Origin: Pelagirhabdus alkalitolerans
GTDB lineage: Bacteria; Bacillota; Bacilli; Bacillales; Amphibacillaceae
Assembly: GCF_900096905.1 (NCBI RefSeq)
Contig: NZ_FMYI01000004.1
Span: forward strand, 62,001-126,000
Length of the DNA stretch: 64,000 nt
Direction of reading: 5' to 3'
Part shown: piece by piece, positions 51,359 through 60,114 of the stretch
Position numbering within the stretch: the stretch's first letter is position 1
Layout: each line of letters opens with the position of its first letter
The notes under the pieces: generated by a model
Seen by the model: only the letters and a program-made list of their open reading frames with translations
What the model was told of the DNA's origin: nothing
Database searches by the model: none
Translations under genes and position numbers: made by a program

Positions 51359-52562
51359 TTAGCGGAGAATAAGGAGTAATTGATTTGAAGTGAAAATATG
51401 ACTTAATTGATCAAACTGGCGCTCAACTCCAAAGTTTGTATAGTACCAAGTACTAACTAATTCATTTAACAAATAAGTACCGTTATTTCCATTCGTTAAA
51501 ATAATAAGCCCATTTCCTGTTTGTGGTTCCATTGAAAAATGTTCCTTCCAACCGTTGTTACTTCCATCATGTGTAACGATCATACTGTTATTTTCGTGAT
51601 TAATAAAATGACCCAATGCTGTCTCGTCATTAATAAAGCTTTCAAAACCTCTAGCTTCTAAAATAGGGGTAAACATTTCTTGAACCGTGTTAGCTTCTAA
51701 AACCCCTGAACTATGAAAGCTATTGATTTCAGCAATGATAAACTTATTCATGTCTTCTATCGTTGTATAAAGTCCAGCCGCTGCTTTCTCGGTAAATAAG
51801 TAGTTTGGTAACAACTGTAGCTTAAAATCGTAAGCTTTTGCTGTCTTATCTTGAAGATGATCATCCCACTTAAAACTACTATTATCCATCTCCAACGGTG
51901 CAAGAACAACTTCATATATATGAATGAAAATCTTCTCCTGTTACTTCTTCAATCATGAGTTGCAGTAAATTATAACCACCACCTGAATAGCTATACCGCA
52001 ATCCTGGTTCATGTTCTAATTCAACAGGTTTTGAACCACCACCAATCCCACTAAGTGATTGCTCTAAAGTAGGCAGCTGTGTATTGGACGCGTATCCAGG
52101 ATAACCTCCACCGACAGATAGCCCTGATGTATGACTTAATAACCCTCGCACTGTTATCGCTTTTTGATCATATTCACTTTCAGGTAGCTGCCATCTTGTT
52201 ATGTAATTCTCAATAGGATCATCTAAATTGATGAGACCATCCTCCACCAATTTCATCACACCAAGTGCTGTCACTGATTTAGAAATCGAAGCAACCTGAA
52301 ACACAGTGTTTTGATCAACTTTCCTATTAACGTCAAGATCCGCATAACCGAACGTACCCATCCATGTAACTTGGCCATCCTCTATCATAGAAATTGCTGC
52401 CCCAGGAATCTTATATTTACTTAGTAATGTTTCAGTTTTTGCCTCTACGTCTCCAATCAATTTATTAAGATCAGTTGTTCTAGTTAGATCGTTATGATTC
52501 AAAAAGTATGGAATAGTAGTGATGATTGCTAATATAAGAAAAATGATGACTTTTCTTTTCAT
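51359..52562 (-). pseudogene. Frameshifted serine hydrolase (class C beta-lactamase/PBP family)
   Basis: One gene in two frames. The 5' part (52562-51912, 216 residues) has a membrane anchor and the active-site motif SISK (FQVASISKSVTALG), then YSYSGGGYN. It ends at a TGA inside an ATATATAT tract at 51914-51921. The continuation in another frame (down to 51359) keeps MDNSSF and HDGSNNGWKEHF, the HxG motif. Restoring two bases in the TA tract joins the frames into about 401 residues. This indicates dinucleotide slippage or a base-calling error. Function when intact: membrane-anchored D-Ala-D-Ala peptidase or esterase. Confidence 0.85.
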
Positions 52563-52685
52563 AGATAACCTCCATGTTTATCAATATATAAATATTATAT
52601 TACTATAGGCTCAGAGCAATTGAGTTACTACTTGATAAGATGGAAGTAAGTGATGACTTATCATTAACTTTAATTTCTTGTTTAA

Positions 52686-54422
52686 TTAAATGGCTACATT
52701 AGCGTTTATATCGCTATTCAAAAGGTGATAGTATTCACTCTTATTCTGAATCAATTCTCGGTGAGTTCCTGTCTCTATTATTTCTCCATCTTGCAACACA
52801 ATAATGACATCTGCTTCTTTAATGATGTCTAAATCATGCGTTATCACAACAGTTGTCTTGTTTTCCATTAAATCACTGATTGTTTTAACCAACACTTTTT
52901 CAGATTCTCTATCTAGCGAAGAGGTTGGCTCATCTAATAAAACGACAGGTGAATCTTTTAGTATTGCTCTAGCAATCGCAATCCGTTGCTTTTGTCCGCC
53001 AGACAATTTGTTTCCTCTTTCGCCTACTTGATAATCAAAAGTAGAAGGTAAATCTTGAATGAACCTCATCGCATTAGAGACTTTAGCGGCACTAATGACC
53101 TCGTCCATACTGGCATGTTCTTTTCCTAACCGAATATTACCAGCAATGGTTCCCGGAAATAGAAAGCTCTCTTGAGGTACTAATGCAAAATAGCTTAATA
53201 ACTCTTCAAATGACATGTCTTTTGTATTTCGTCCATCAATTTTAATTATTCCATCATAGTCATAAAGGTTAAGAATTAATTTTAAGAGGGTTGATTTACC
53301 TGAACCATTTGCGCCTACAATGGCCGCATTGGTTCCTTTTTCTAGCTTAAAATTAAAGTGATTAATCACTTTCGTTTCATCGTAAGTAAAACTTACATCG
53401 ACAAATTCAATCTCTTTAAAGTCTTTCACTTTGTTTTGTAACTTAAAGTGATCAAGTGCTGTTTGTTCACCAAGGCTTTCAAAGATTCTGTCACTTGCTG
53501 CTAATGATTCTTGGAATTGCCCCCAAACATGTGCTAAACCGGTGAATGGCCAAACAATATAATTTAATAATTGAATAAATGCGACTAATCCCCCAATCTC
53601 CATTCGTTCCTCTATAACAAAATATGAGCCAATACCAAAAGCAACTAAGAAAGTTAAAATGCTAATAAAAGAAGAGCTAGCTTGCATAAAAGATTGCAAC
53701 TTCCCATTCTTCATCTCTAATTCATGAATATGATCACTTGAATCTTTGAACTCCCTATCCATTTTTTCTTCAAGTGAATAAGTTCTGATGACTGGGATTC
53801 CAGTGAATGTATCTTGTACAAAACTTACGATCGTTTCCATACGCTGTTGCAGTGCGTTTGTTACTTTTCTGATGTGAGCACCAAATACTTTTCCCACAAA
53901 TAACGTCAGCGGGCCAATCAGACCACAGATTAATGCTAACTGCCAGTTCAAGAATAGCAATGTAACAAAGGCCACAACCGCTATTAATGGACTTTTAATG
54001 AGCGTCATGGATGTCCTTCCCATTAAATCACCAATTAGATTTACATCGTTTGTTAGTCTCGACCCTAGCTTCCCTGAATGATTTTTATCAAAATAGTTAA
54101 GTGGTAACTTCAAAAAATGATTAAATGTTCTGCTGCGCAAATCATTTCTAACATAGCTTGCTATGTATACTTTTAAATACGTATCAAAATAACTAAATAC
54201 GACATTTGCGATTAAGATCATGACACCTACCCAGAAGAAAAGCATAAATCTCTCTGTCTCTTGACCTACAGCTGCATTTGTTATATTCATCATAAACCAC
54301 GGTAATGCGAGGTCTAAAAGAATACCTATGATTAAAAATAAACCTAATAAAGTAAATGTTATCTTCTTTTTTCTAACATAGGAAACAAGTTCTGTTTTAG
54401 AAGTAGACATTGGTTTTGTCAT
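52686..54422 (-). CDS. ABC exporter, homodimer type (LmrA/MsbA-like)
   Basis: A 578-residue half-exporter with intact motifs: transmembrane domain 1-320, Walker A GANGSGKSTLL, signature LSGGQKQR, Walker B VVLLDEPTSSLD with catalytic Glu. Unlike the exporter at 573-2312 its site is canonical and no partner gene adjoins, so a homodimer is likely. GGAGG places the start at 54422 (MTKPMSTSK); the longer frame is not needed. Substrate unknown; exporters next to damaged serine hydrolases do not clarify it. Confidence 0.88.
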   Translation of the reverse strand: MTKPMSTSKTELVSYVRKKKITFTLLGLFLIIGILLDLALPWFMMNITNAAVGQETERFMLFFWVGVMILIANVVFSYFDTYLKVYIASYVRNDLRSRTFNHFLKLPLNYFDKNHSGKLGSRLTNDVNLIGDLMGRTSMTLIKSPLIAVVAFVTLLFLNWQLALICGLIGPLTLFVGKVFGAHIRKVTNALQQRMETIVSFVQDTFTGIPVIRTYSLEEKMDREFKDSSDHIHELEMKNGKLQSFMQASSSFISILTFLVAFGIGSYFVIEERMEIGGLVAFIQLLNYIVWPFTGLAHVWGQFQESLAASDRIFESLGEQTALDHFKLQNKVKDFKEIEFVDVSFTYDETKVINHFNFKLEKGTNAAIVGANGSGKSTLLKLILNLYDYDGIIKIDGRNTKDMSFEELLSYFALVPQESFLFPGTIAGNIRLGKEHASMDEVISAAKVSNAMRFIQDLPSTFDYQVGERGNKLSGGQKQRIAIARAILKDSPVVLLDEPTSSLDRESEKVLVKTISDLMENKTTVVITHDLDIIKEADVIIVLQDGEIIETGTHRELIQNKSEYYHLLNSDINANVAI

Positions 54423-54655
54423 TATAACCTCCAGTAAATAAGTAATTTGGATATCAATTAGACATAATGATATTGTACTTGCTAGTCCACACAAGAATGA
54501 ATGCGTTTTCAATATATTACCACTATAATACCATGATGAATGTCTAATTTGTATACATTTGTAAAAATATACTTTTTTACGGAAAAGATAACTAAAGTGA
54601 GTTTATAATGCCTCGTTCATTTGCTTTAATCTAAAAACTAATAGAACTTAAAATC

Positions 54656-54691
54656 CGAAAAAAGATGCTTTCATTTAATCGAAAGCATCTC
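54656..54691 (-). terminator. Terminator after the 56-residue gene
   Basis: AGATGCTTTC / GAAAGCATCT stem, 8-nt loop, T6 tail on the minus strand. Confidence 0.8.
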
Positions 54692-54711
54692 ATGATGGTT
54701 TAAAGCATATA

Positions 54712-54882
54712 TTAATCTTTGTTTCCTTTTGTTTTATCTACTGCTTTTTCATTATTGAAAAGAAAGTAGATCAATAAACCGGATAAAATCCAAAAACTGA
54801 TTATAGATATTACACTCTCAGCTATAAAGCTGAGTATTACCGCCACGAATATAATAAGAGCAGAAAGAATAAAGCCAATCAT
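54712..54882 (-). CDS. 56-residue small membrane protein
   Basis: A small gene read from the intergenic region: ATG at 54882 after GAGAGG, stop TAA at 54712-54714, then a terminator. The product has two hydrophobic helices (IGFILSALIIFVAVILSFI and SIISFWILSGLLIYFLF) and a charged C-terminal tail ending DKTKGNKD. The RBS, stop and terminator arrangement supports it. No family recognised. Confidence 0.68.
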   Translation of the reverse strand: MIGFILSALIIFVAVILSFIAESVISIISFWILSGLLIYFLFNNEKAVDKTKGNKD

Positions 54883-55009
54883 TTATTTACCTCTCTTTCA
54901 CACTTGAAGACATTATAATTTTTCCATCGATAGATAGCTAGCTCAAGCTCTCGATACATAATAGCCTTTCAAGGTATGATCATTAATTATAGACCTCAAT
55001 AACTGAGCA

Positions 55010-55378
55010 CTATTTAATAAAATAGGTGTGACCTTCTTTGACTAGAGCATCTTTTGCTGTATTTACAAATTTCACGACATTACAGAAATATAGATGGCTT
55101 CCATCTTCAAACAAGAGTGTTCCTTCGCACATAGAACCATTTCCGTGGCTTAATGCATTCTCAACGTTTAGTTCAGTTACGTCTGGTTTCTTTGATAGCT
55201 CTTGAGTTAAATCCGGGAGTGAAATTACATCATCCTTACCAACAATCTTCCAAATAAAATCCTCTCGCACATGCGAATTTACTAAGTTAGCATCCTTTTG
55301 GGCAAGTGCAATCGTCAATTCAATAGCACGTTCCATTTTTGGTGAGTTTCCACAATTAAACATGACCTCAGTTTTCAT
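55010..55378 (-). CDS. SnoaL/NTF2-like small protein
   Basis: A 122-residue protein, KMERAIELTIALAQKDANLV followed by beta-rich repeats (EGTLLFEDGSHLYFCNVVKF), the shape of a SnoaL/NTF2-like cone domain. The catalytic Asp/His pair of ketosteroid isomerases is not evident. CAAGGAGTGG precedes ATG 55378. It may bind a small ligand; function unknown. Confidence 0.68.
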   Translation of the reverse strand: MKTEVMFNCGNSPKMERAIELTIALAQKDANLVNSHVREDFIWKIVGKDDVISLPDLTQELSKKPDVTELNVENALSHGNGSMCEGTLLFEDGSHLYFCNVVKFVNTAKDALVKEGHTYFIK

Positions 55379-55694
55379 TAAAAATCCACTCCTTGTGAAA
55401 TGATTGGTAATTTAAGCTCTCGTTTTATTTCGATCTTGGTATTTGCTATTTCACCGTTGTCACAATATGCACATCTAAAACTTTAAAAGATGATTTAAGG
55501 GAACAAGTATATACATAGCTACAAACAGATTTCTAATTTCACTATAGCACAATCATTTAATGGTTATATTCCAAAACATTAAAACGGATTACATTATTAA
55601 AAATATTTCTATACTCTAGTAAAGCGAATGCCCCCTAAACACTCATCTAGGGGGCATTCGTTTTATTGAAATTTTTTGAATCATTATTCCCAAT
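55379..55694. other. 316-bp intergenic region without gene
   Basis: AT-rich. It contains the terminator-like hairpin at 55625-55660 and no ORF with an RBS. I found no riboswitch, attenuator or promoter that I can name. Confidence 0.5.
55625..55667. terminator. Terminator after rlmCD
   Basis: Perfect 13-bp stem CGAATGCCCCCTA / TAGGGGGCATTCG with a 10-nt loop; T-run is on the plus strand, weak on the minus. Confidence 0.75.
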
Positions 55695-57074
55695 TCACTT
55701 GTTCTCTCGCGACATTAAGACTACATTCTCAACATGATGCGTCTGTGGGAACATATCAACGGGCTGAACTTTATCAATTTGGTAACTGCCTTCTTTAAGA
55801 ATAGCTAAGTCTCTTGCGAGCGTTGATGGGTTACATGAGACATAAACAATGCGATCAGGGTTCATTTTAATCATGGAATCGAGTAGGGCTTCGTCACAGC
55901 CTTTTCTCGGTGGGTCGACAACGATTACGTCAGGTGTGAAACCACCTTCGCTCCATTGTGTCATGACGTCTTCAGCTTGGCCGACATAGAAGTCTGCGTT
56001 TTCGATCTGATTAAGCTCAGCGTTCTTCTTCGCATCTTCTATCGCTTCTGGGACGACTTCAACGCCGTAAACGTGCTTTGCTTTTTTCGCTAGGAAAAGT
56101 GAAATCGTTCCGATGCCGCAATACGCATCAATCACTGTTTCCTTACCGGTCAGGCCGGCATATTCTAATGCTTTGTCATATAAGACTTTGGTTTGGTCAG
56201 AGTTAACTTGATAGAACGATTTAGCTGAAATAGCAAAATGAATACCATCCATCGTGTCATAAATGTAGTCTTCTCCCCACAGACAAGTCGTTTCTTTCCC
56301 CATAATGACATTCGTTCGGTTGGGGTTCACATTATGCATGATCGATTTTATGTTGGGATACGTTTCAGTTAGTTGTTTAATTAACTTTTTCTTATGTGGT
56401 AAGTCTTTCGTCCGTGTGACGATCACAATCATCGTCTGATCAGTTGTCTCAGAGCTTCTGACGACAATGTGACGAAGCATGCCGCGGTGTGACTTTTCAT
56501 CATATGATGTGATACCTAGGTCGTTTGCGATCTTTCTGACAGCTTCGACCATACGATCATTAACCTCAGATGTAATAATGCATCGGTCCATCGTATCAAT
56601 GATTTCATGGCTTCGCTTTTTATAAAATCCTGTAGTCAGTTCGCCGTTTTTCGATGAGACGGGAATTTGTACTTTATTGCGGTAGCGCCAAGGATCTTCC
56701 ATTCCAATCGTCGGATTCGGTTCTATCTCAATATGACCGATTTTGCGTAAATTGTCTTTAACTGTTTTATGCTTCATATTTAATTGCATCGTATAACTCA
56801 TATGTTGCAATTGACAGCCACCACATAATTTATACACGTCACACGGTGGGTCTATTCGTTCCGGGTGAACGTCTTGGAGTTCAATTAACTTCCCTACCGC
56901 GAAGTTTTTCTTCACTTTAATAATTTTTACTTGTGCCTTCTCACCAGGCAATGTGTTTTCAACGAATACTGGATAGCCATCTAATTTACCGACACCATTT
57001 CCTTCATGTGTCATATCTTCAAACGTGAGCTCAATCATTTGATTTTTTTGCACGGGAGCTTTTGGTTTTGCCAT
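55695..57074 (-). CDS. rlmCD: 23S rRNA (uracil-C5)-methyltransferase RlmCD
   Basis: A 459-residue enzyme with an N-terminal TRAM domain (MIELTFEDMTHEGNGVGKLDG and ITVHPERIDPP-like end), the 4Fe-4S cluster motif CDVYKLCGGCQLQH plus CIITSE, SAM motif IDAYCGIGTISLFLA, VVDPPRKG and the catalytic Cys in VSCNPSTLARDL. It methylates U747 and U1939 of 23S rRNA (E. coli numbering) in B. subtilis. It closes the conserved camS-gatCAB-dgkB-rlmCD block. Confidence 0.93.
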   Translation of the reverse strand: MAKPKAPVQKNQMIELTFEDMTHEGNGVGKLDGYPVFVENTLPGEKAQVKIIKVKKNFAVGKLIELQDVHPERIDPPCDVYKLCGGCQLQHMSYTMQLNMKHKTVKDNLRKIGHIEIEPNPTIGMEDPWRYRNKVQIPVSSKNGELTTGFYKKRSHEIIDTMDRCIITSEVNDRMVEAVRKIANDLGITSYDEKSHRGMLRHIVVRSSETTDQTMIVIVTRTKDLPHKKKLIKQLTETYPNIKSIMHNVNPNRTNVIMGKETTCLWGEDYIYDTMDGIHFAISAKSFYQVNSDQTKVLYDKALEYAGLTGKETVIDAYCGIGTISLFLAKKAKHVYGVEVVPEAIEDAKKNAELNQIENADFYVGQAEDVMTQWSEGGFTPDVIVVDPPRKGCDEALLDSMIKMNPDRIVYVSCNPSTLARDLAILKEGSYQIDKVQPVDMFPQTHHVENVVLMSRENK

Positions 57075-57198
57075 TTTATCGACGTCCTTTTCTTATTTCT
57101 TCTGCTAGTTTATCAAAAAGCACTAGGAAAGGGAAGAATACACGAATTGGAAAGAGGCTTCCCAACCCTTTACAATTACCTGAAAGGGGTTGCTTATC

Positions 57199-57214
57199 GA
57201 GCATAATTATGCTC
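57199..57214. promoter_or_regulatory. 16-bp perfect palindrome before the DUF1576 gene
   Basis: GAGCATAATTATGCTC lies 120 bp before the TTG start at 57335, between divergent rlmCD and DUF1576 genes. It could be an operator, but no promoter was recognised. Confidence 0.35.
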
Positions 57215-57334
57215 TAATTTTACTTAGAGTAGTTGATCGTTAAACAAACGGTCACTAAACCGACATTTATATATGCAAAGTTAATAATACTTAGCACACA
57301 TTTCGATTACACAATCGCATCAGGGGGAATAACG

Positions 57335-58657
57335 TTGGGAAAGTCAGTTAGTTTCAAATCATCATCAATTGCTCAAGCTTTAAAAAAAGAAAAAATTGAT
57401 GTTATGAAAGTAGAAGAAAAAGTTAAATATGCGACTATGATACTATTTGCTTTATTGTTAGCTCTATCGGCATTTATTTTTAATACGCCGGTTGAGATTG
57501 CAGAAGGTATGCTAGAGATTATAATCGCACCAAGTATTTTGGTCTCGGATTATATGGTCATTGGCAATGTCGGGGCTGCGTTTTTGAATGCGGGATTACT
57601 TATGCTTATTTCAATTTATTTGACGTATAAAAATGACGTTAATATGAACGGGCCTATTATTGCCGCTGCGTTTACCATCGCAGGATTCGCCTTATTCGGC
57701 AAGAACTTATTTAATATTTGGCCCGTGCTTGTAGGTGTTTATTTACGCTCTGTTTATCAGCGGGAAAAGTTTAGTAAGCTCCTATTACCTGCCTTATTCG
57801 GTACAGCACTCGGTCCACTCGTCAGTCAAATTTCATTCGGTTATGGAATGCATCCAACCATTGCGATTAGTTTAGGACTGGCAGTCGGGGTATTATCTGG
57901 ATTCCTTTTACCTCCTTTAGCCAATCATTTTGTCCGTTTCCACCAAGGTTTCAACCTTTATAATATTGGCTTCACTGCTGGTATTACGGGGATGCTCTTT
58001 ATGGCTATTTTTCGTTCGTTTGGATTTGATAATCCAGATACACTTTATGTCGCTGAAGGGTTGAACGAGCCCTTTACGATTTATTTCGCCATTTATTTTG
58101 GTATTATGTTTATCATTGGATTCTTATTAAACAACCGAGCCTTTACAGGTTACACGAAATTAATGAACTATTCAGGTCGACTGGTAACTGATTTTGTTTC
58201 ATTGAATGGTTTTGGACTTTCTCTCATAAATATGGCATTATTAGGATACTTATCGATGGCCTATATTTTGTTAGTCGGCGGGGAATTGAATGGACCGATT
58301 CTCGGTGGGATCTTTACGATTATTGGGTTTGGTGCCTTTGGTAAACACCTTAAAAACGTGTGGCCATTATTTGTTGGCGTCTACATTGCTTCTATACTAC
58401 AAATATGGGAAGTCAACTCAACTGCTGCTTTACTCGCCGCTTTATTCGGTACCACACTAGCCCCTATTGCTGGTGGTTATGGGTGGTCATTTGGTATTAT
58501 TGCGGGTATCGTACACATGGCCATGGTCATGAATGTAGGCGACTTACACGGGGGTATGAACCTCTACAATAATGGGTTCTCTGGTGGGTTTGTGGCAGCC
58601 ATTTTAACACCTCTGTTCGATTCACTAAAACGATTTAAAGGAGATGCTAACTATTGA
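57335..58657 (+). CDS. DUF1576 polytopic membrane protein
   Basis: A 440-residue protein with about 12 hydrophobic segments and an internal two-fold repeat: NGPIIAAAFTIAGFALFGKNLFNIWPVLVGVY and NGPILGGIFTIIGFGAFGKHLKNVWPLFVGVY. This is the DUF1576 family, a probable transporter or channel of unknown substrate. GGGGGA before a TTG (57335) fits the start better than the upstream frame. It overlaps the next gene by 4 bp. The pair is inserted into an otherwise conserved housekeeping block. Confidence 0.8.
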   Translation: MGKSVSFKSSSIAQALKKEKIDVMKVEEKVKYATMILFALLLALSAFIFNTPVEIAEGMLEIIIAPSILVSDYMVIGNVGAAFLNAGLLMLISIYLTYKNDVNMNGPIIAAAFTIAGFALFGKNLFNIWPVLVGVYLRSVYQREKFSKLLLPALFGTALGPLVSQISFGYGMHPTIAISLGLAVGVLSGFLLPPLANHFVRFHQGFNLYNIGFTAGITGMLFMAIFRSFGFDNPDTLYVAEGLNEPFTIYFAIYFGIMFIIGFLLNNRAFTGYTKLMNYSGRLVTDFVSLNGFGLSLINMALLGYLSMAYILLVGGELNGPILGGIFTIIGFGAFGKHLKNVWPLFVGVYIASILQIWEVNSTAALLAALFGTTLAPIAGGYGWSFGIIAGIVHMAMVMNVGDLHGGMNLYNNGFSGGFVAAILTPLFDSLKRFKGDANY

Positions 58658-58995
58658 CAAAAGAACGCATGAACGCCATTCGAATTATTGATGAATTGAT
58701 TGCTTACTTTTTTGCTCAACAAATTACGGATATTAACATCGACTTAGATTATGGTCTCAGTCAAACTGAAATTTCAGTACAAGGTCCTTGTAAAGAGGAA
58801 CCTGCTGACCTTGACCAGCTAGAAGATGTTTTGAATAGTGAAAGACAAGAAGAACTCGAAGAATATTATTCATCTTTACTCGGGGAAAACCGTAATTATC
58901 ATGAGTTAAATTTATTAGGAGCACTTGTTGATGGTGCAGATATTACATTTGATAATCAACAACTCTCCATCACTGTTTACCGCAAACGCTCTTAA
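58654..58995 (+). CDS. Small acidic partner protein of the DUF1576 membrane protein
   Basis: A 113-residue acidic cytosolic protein with TTG start, overlapping DUF1576 by 4 bp, which suggests translational coupling. The first 35 residues (MNAIRIIDELIAYFFAQQITDINIDLDYG) form a helix-strand unit and the last 40 residues a beta-rich part (NLLGALVDGADITFDNQQL). No family name is known to me; it may be a regulatory subunit of the membrane protein. Confidence 0.75.
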   Translation: MTKERMNAIRIIDELIAYFFAQQITDINIDLDYGLSQTEISVQGPCKEEPADLDQLEDVLNSERQEELEEYYSSLLGENRNYHELNLLGALVDGADITFDNQQLSITVYRKRS

Positions 58996-59006
58996 TCAAC
59001 CATACA

Positions 59007-59040
59007 GAAAGGGACGTCTTTAAAAGACGTCCCTTTCTTA
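59007..59040. terminator. Bidirectional terminator between DUF1576 pair and dgkB
   Basis: Perfect stem GAAAGGGACGTCTT / AAGACGTCCCTTTC with a small loop, between convergent stops. Confidence 0.85.
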
Positions 59041-59047
59041 TATTTAT

Positions 59048-60013
59048 TCATTCCTCAAAATCATGTTCAGTAGTTAATTTCTCAATATATTCTTGTTTAA
59101 CAGGATCGTCTTCAATCATTTGTTGATCTTCTGTTGGTAAGAAGAATTCAATATGTTCTTGTAAATTGACAAAGTGACCTGGCAAGACACCACCGTATTC
59201 CCCATCAATATTTAATTGCATCTTTTCATCTGTCACGACTTTAATATCACGGGCTTGTACGTGTAAAATGTTTGGATCATTCACATGTTGTCCTCTAAGT
59301 GCTGCTGTGATCACGCGTGCAAATTCAGCCATATTCGTCTTTTTCAGTACAAATAGATCGAATAAACCGTCATTCATTTTCGCATTTTGTGCAAGTTTTT
59401 CAAAACCACCCACTGAATTCGAATTGGCGATTAAAAACAACATGATCTCGCCTTCAAATACCTCATCATCATATTCAATCCGTGTATGTATCGGTCTGAA
59501 TCGAGGTAACATCTCCACACCCTTCATGACGTACGCAAGTTGCCCTAACACCGTCTTTAATTTGCTCGGTACTTCGTATGAAACTTCTGTTAATTTACCA
59601 CCGCCTGCGATATTAACAAAAAAACAGTCATTAACTTGGCCAACGTCTAAAGCATGAATATTGTTATCTAAAATAACATCAACGGCTTTTTCGAATGATT
59701 TTGGAATTTTTAAGGCTCGAGCAAAATCGTTCGTCGTTCCAGCAGGAATAATGCCTAATTTCGGGCGATAAGATTGATTCGATATGCCTGTCACAACCTC
59801 ATTAATGGTACCATCTCCCCCTACTGCGACCACAATGTCGAACTCATCTTCACATGCTTTAGTCGCCGCCGTTGTCGCATCACCTTTTGACCTGGTGCGG
59901 TGAGCGGATGTCACATAGCCTGCTTCTTCAAATTTAACAAGAATATCAGGTAGTTTTTGTTTAAAAGCTTCCCTACCTGATGTTGGATTATAAATAATAC
60001 GTGCGCGTTTCAT
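59048..60013 (-). CDS. dgkB: Diacylglycerol kinase DgkB
   Basis: A 321-residue soluble diacylglycerol kinase: NPTSGREAFKQKL loop, the ATP-binding VGGDGTINEVVTG, IIPAGTTNDFARAL and INIDGEYGG. It phosphorylates diacylglycerol released by lipoteichoic acid synthesis. GGGGGGAA sets ATG 60013. Its place after gatB matches B. subtilis (yerQ). Confidence 0.92.
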   Translation of the reverse strand: MKRARIIYNPTSGREAFKQKLPDILVKFEEAGYVTSAHRTRSKGDATTAATKACEDEFDIVVAVGGDGTINEVVTGISNQSYRPKLGIIPAGTTNDFARALKIPKSFEKAVDVILDNNIHALDVGQVNDCFFVNIAGGGKLTEVSYEVPSKLKTVLGQLAYVMKGVEMLPRFRPIHTRIEYDDEVFEGEIMLFLIANSNSVGGFEKLAQNAKMNDGLFDLFVLKKTNMAEFARVITAALRGQHVNDPNILHVQARDIKVVTDEKMQLNIDGEYGGVLPGHFVNLQEHIEFFLPTEDQQMIEDDPVKQEYIEKLTTEHDFEE

Positions 60014-60072
60014 TATGTTCCCCCCTATGATGAAACCCATGTCTCTACATATCATACCATGCCTTACAAAAT

Positions 60073-60106
60073 AAGACTATTCATAGTGTATGCTACGAAT
60101 AGTCTT
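60073..60106 (-). terminator. Terminator after gatB
   Basis: AAGACTATTC (60073-60082) and GAATAGTCTT (60097-60106) arms between gatB and dgkB. Confidence 0.6.
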
Positions 60107-60114
60107 AAATAGAA

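Noticed and set aside
50571..55378. Genomic-island or defence-system reading of the EEP nuclease to ABC exporter region
   Set aside because: The region is AT-rich and gene order is loose, but there is no integrase, flanking repeat, methylase/restriction pair or defence motif; only a possible transfer of the EEP gene is left.
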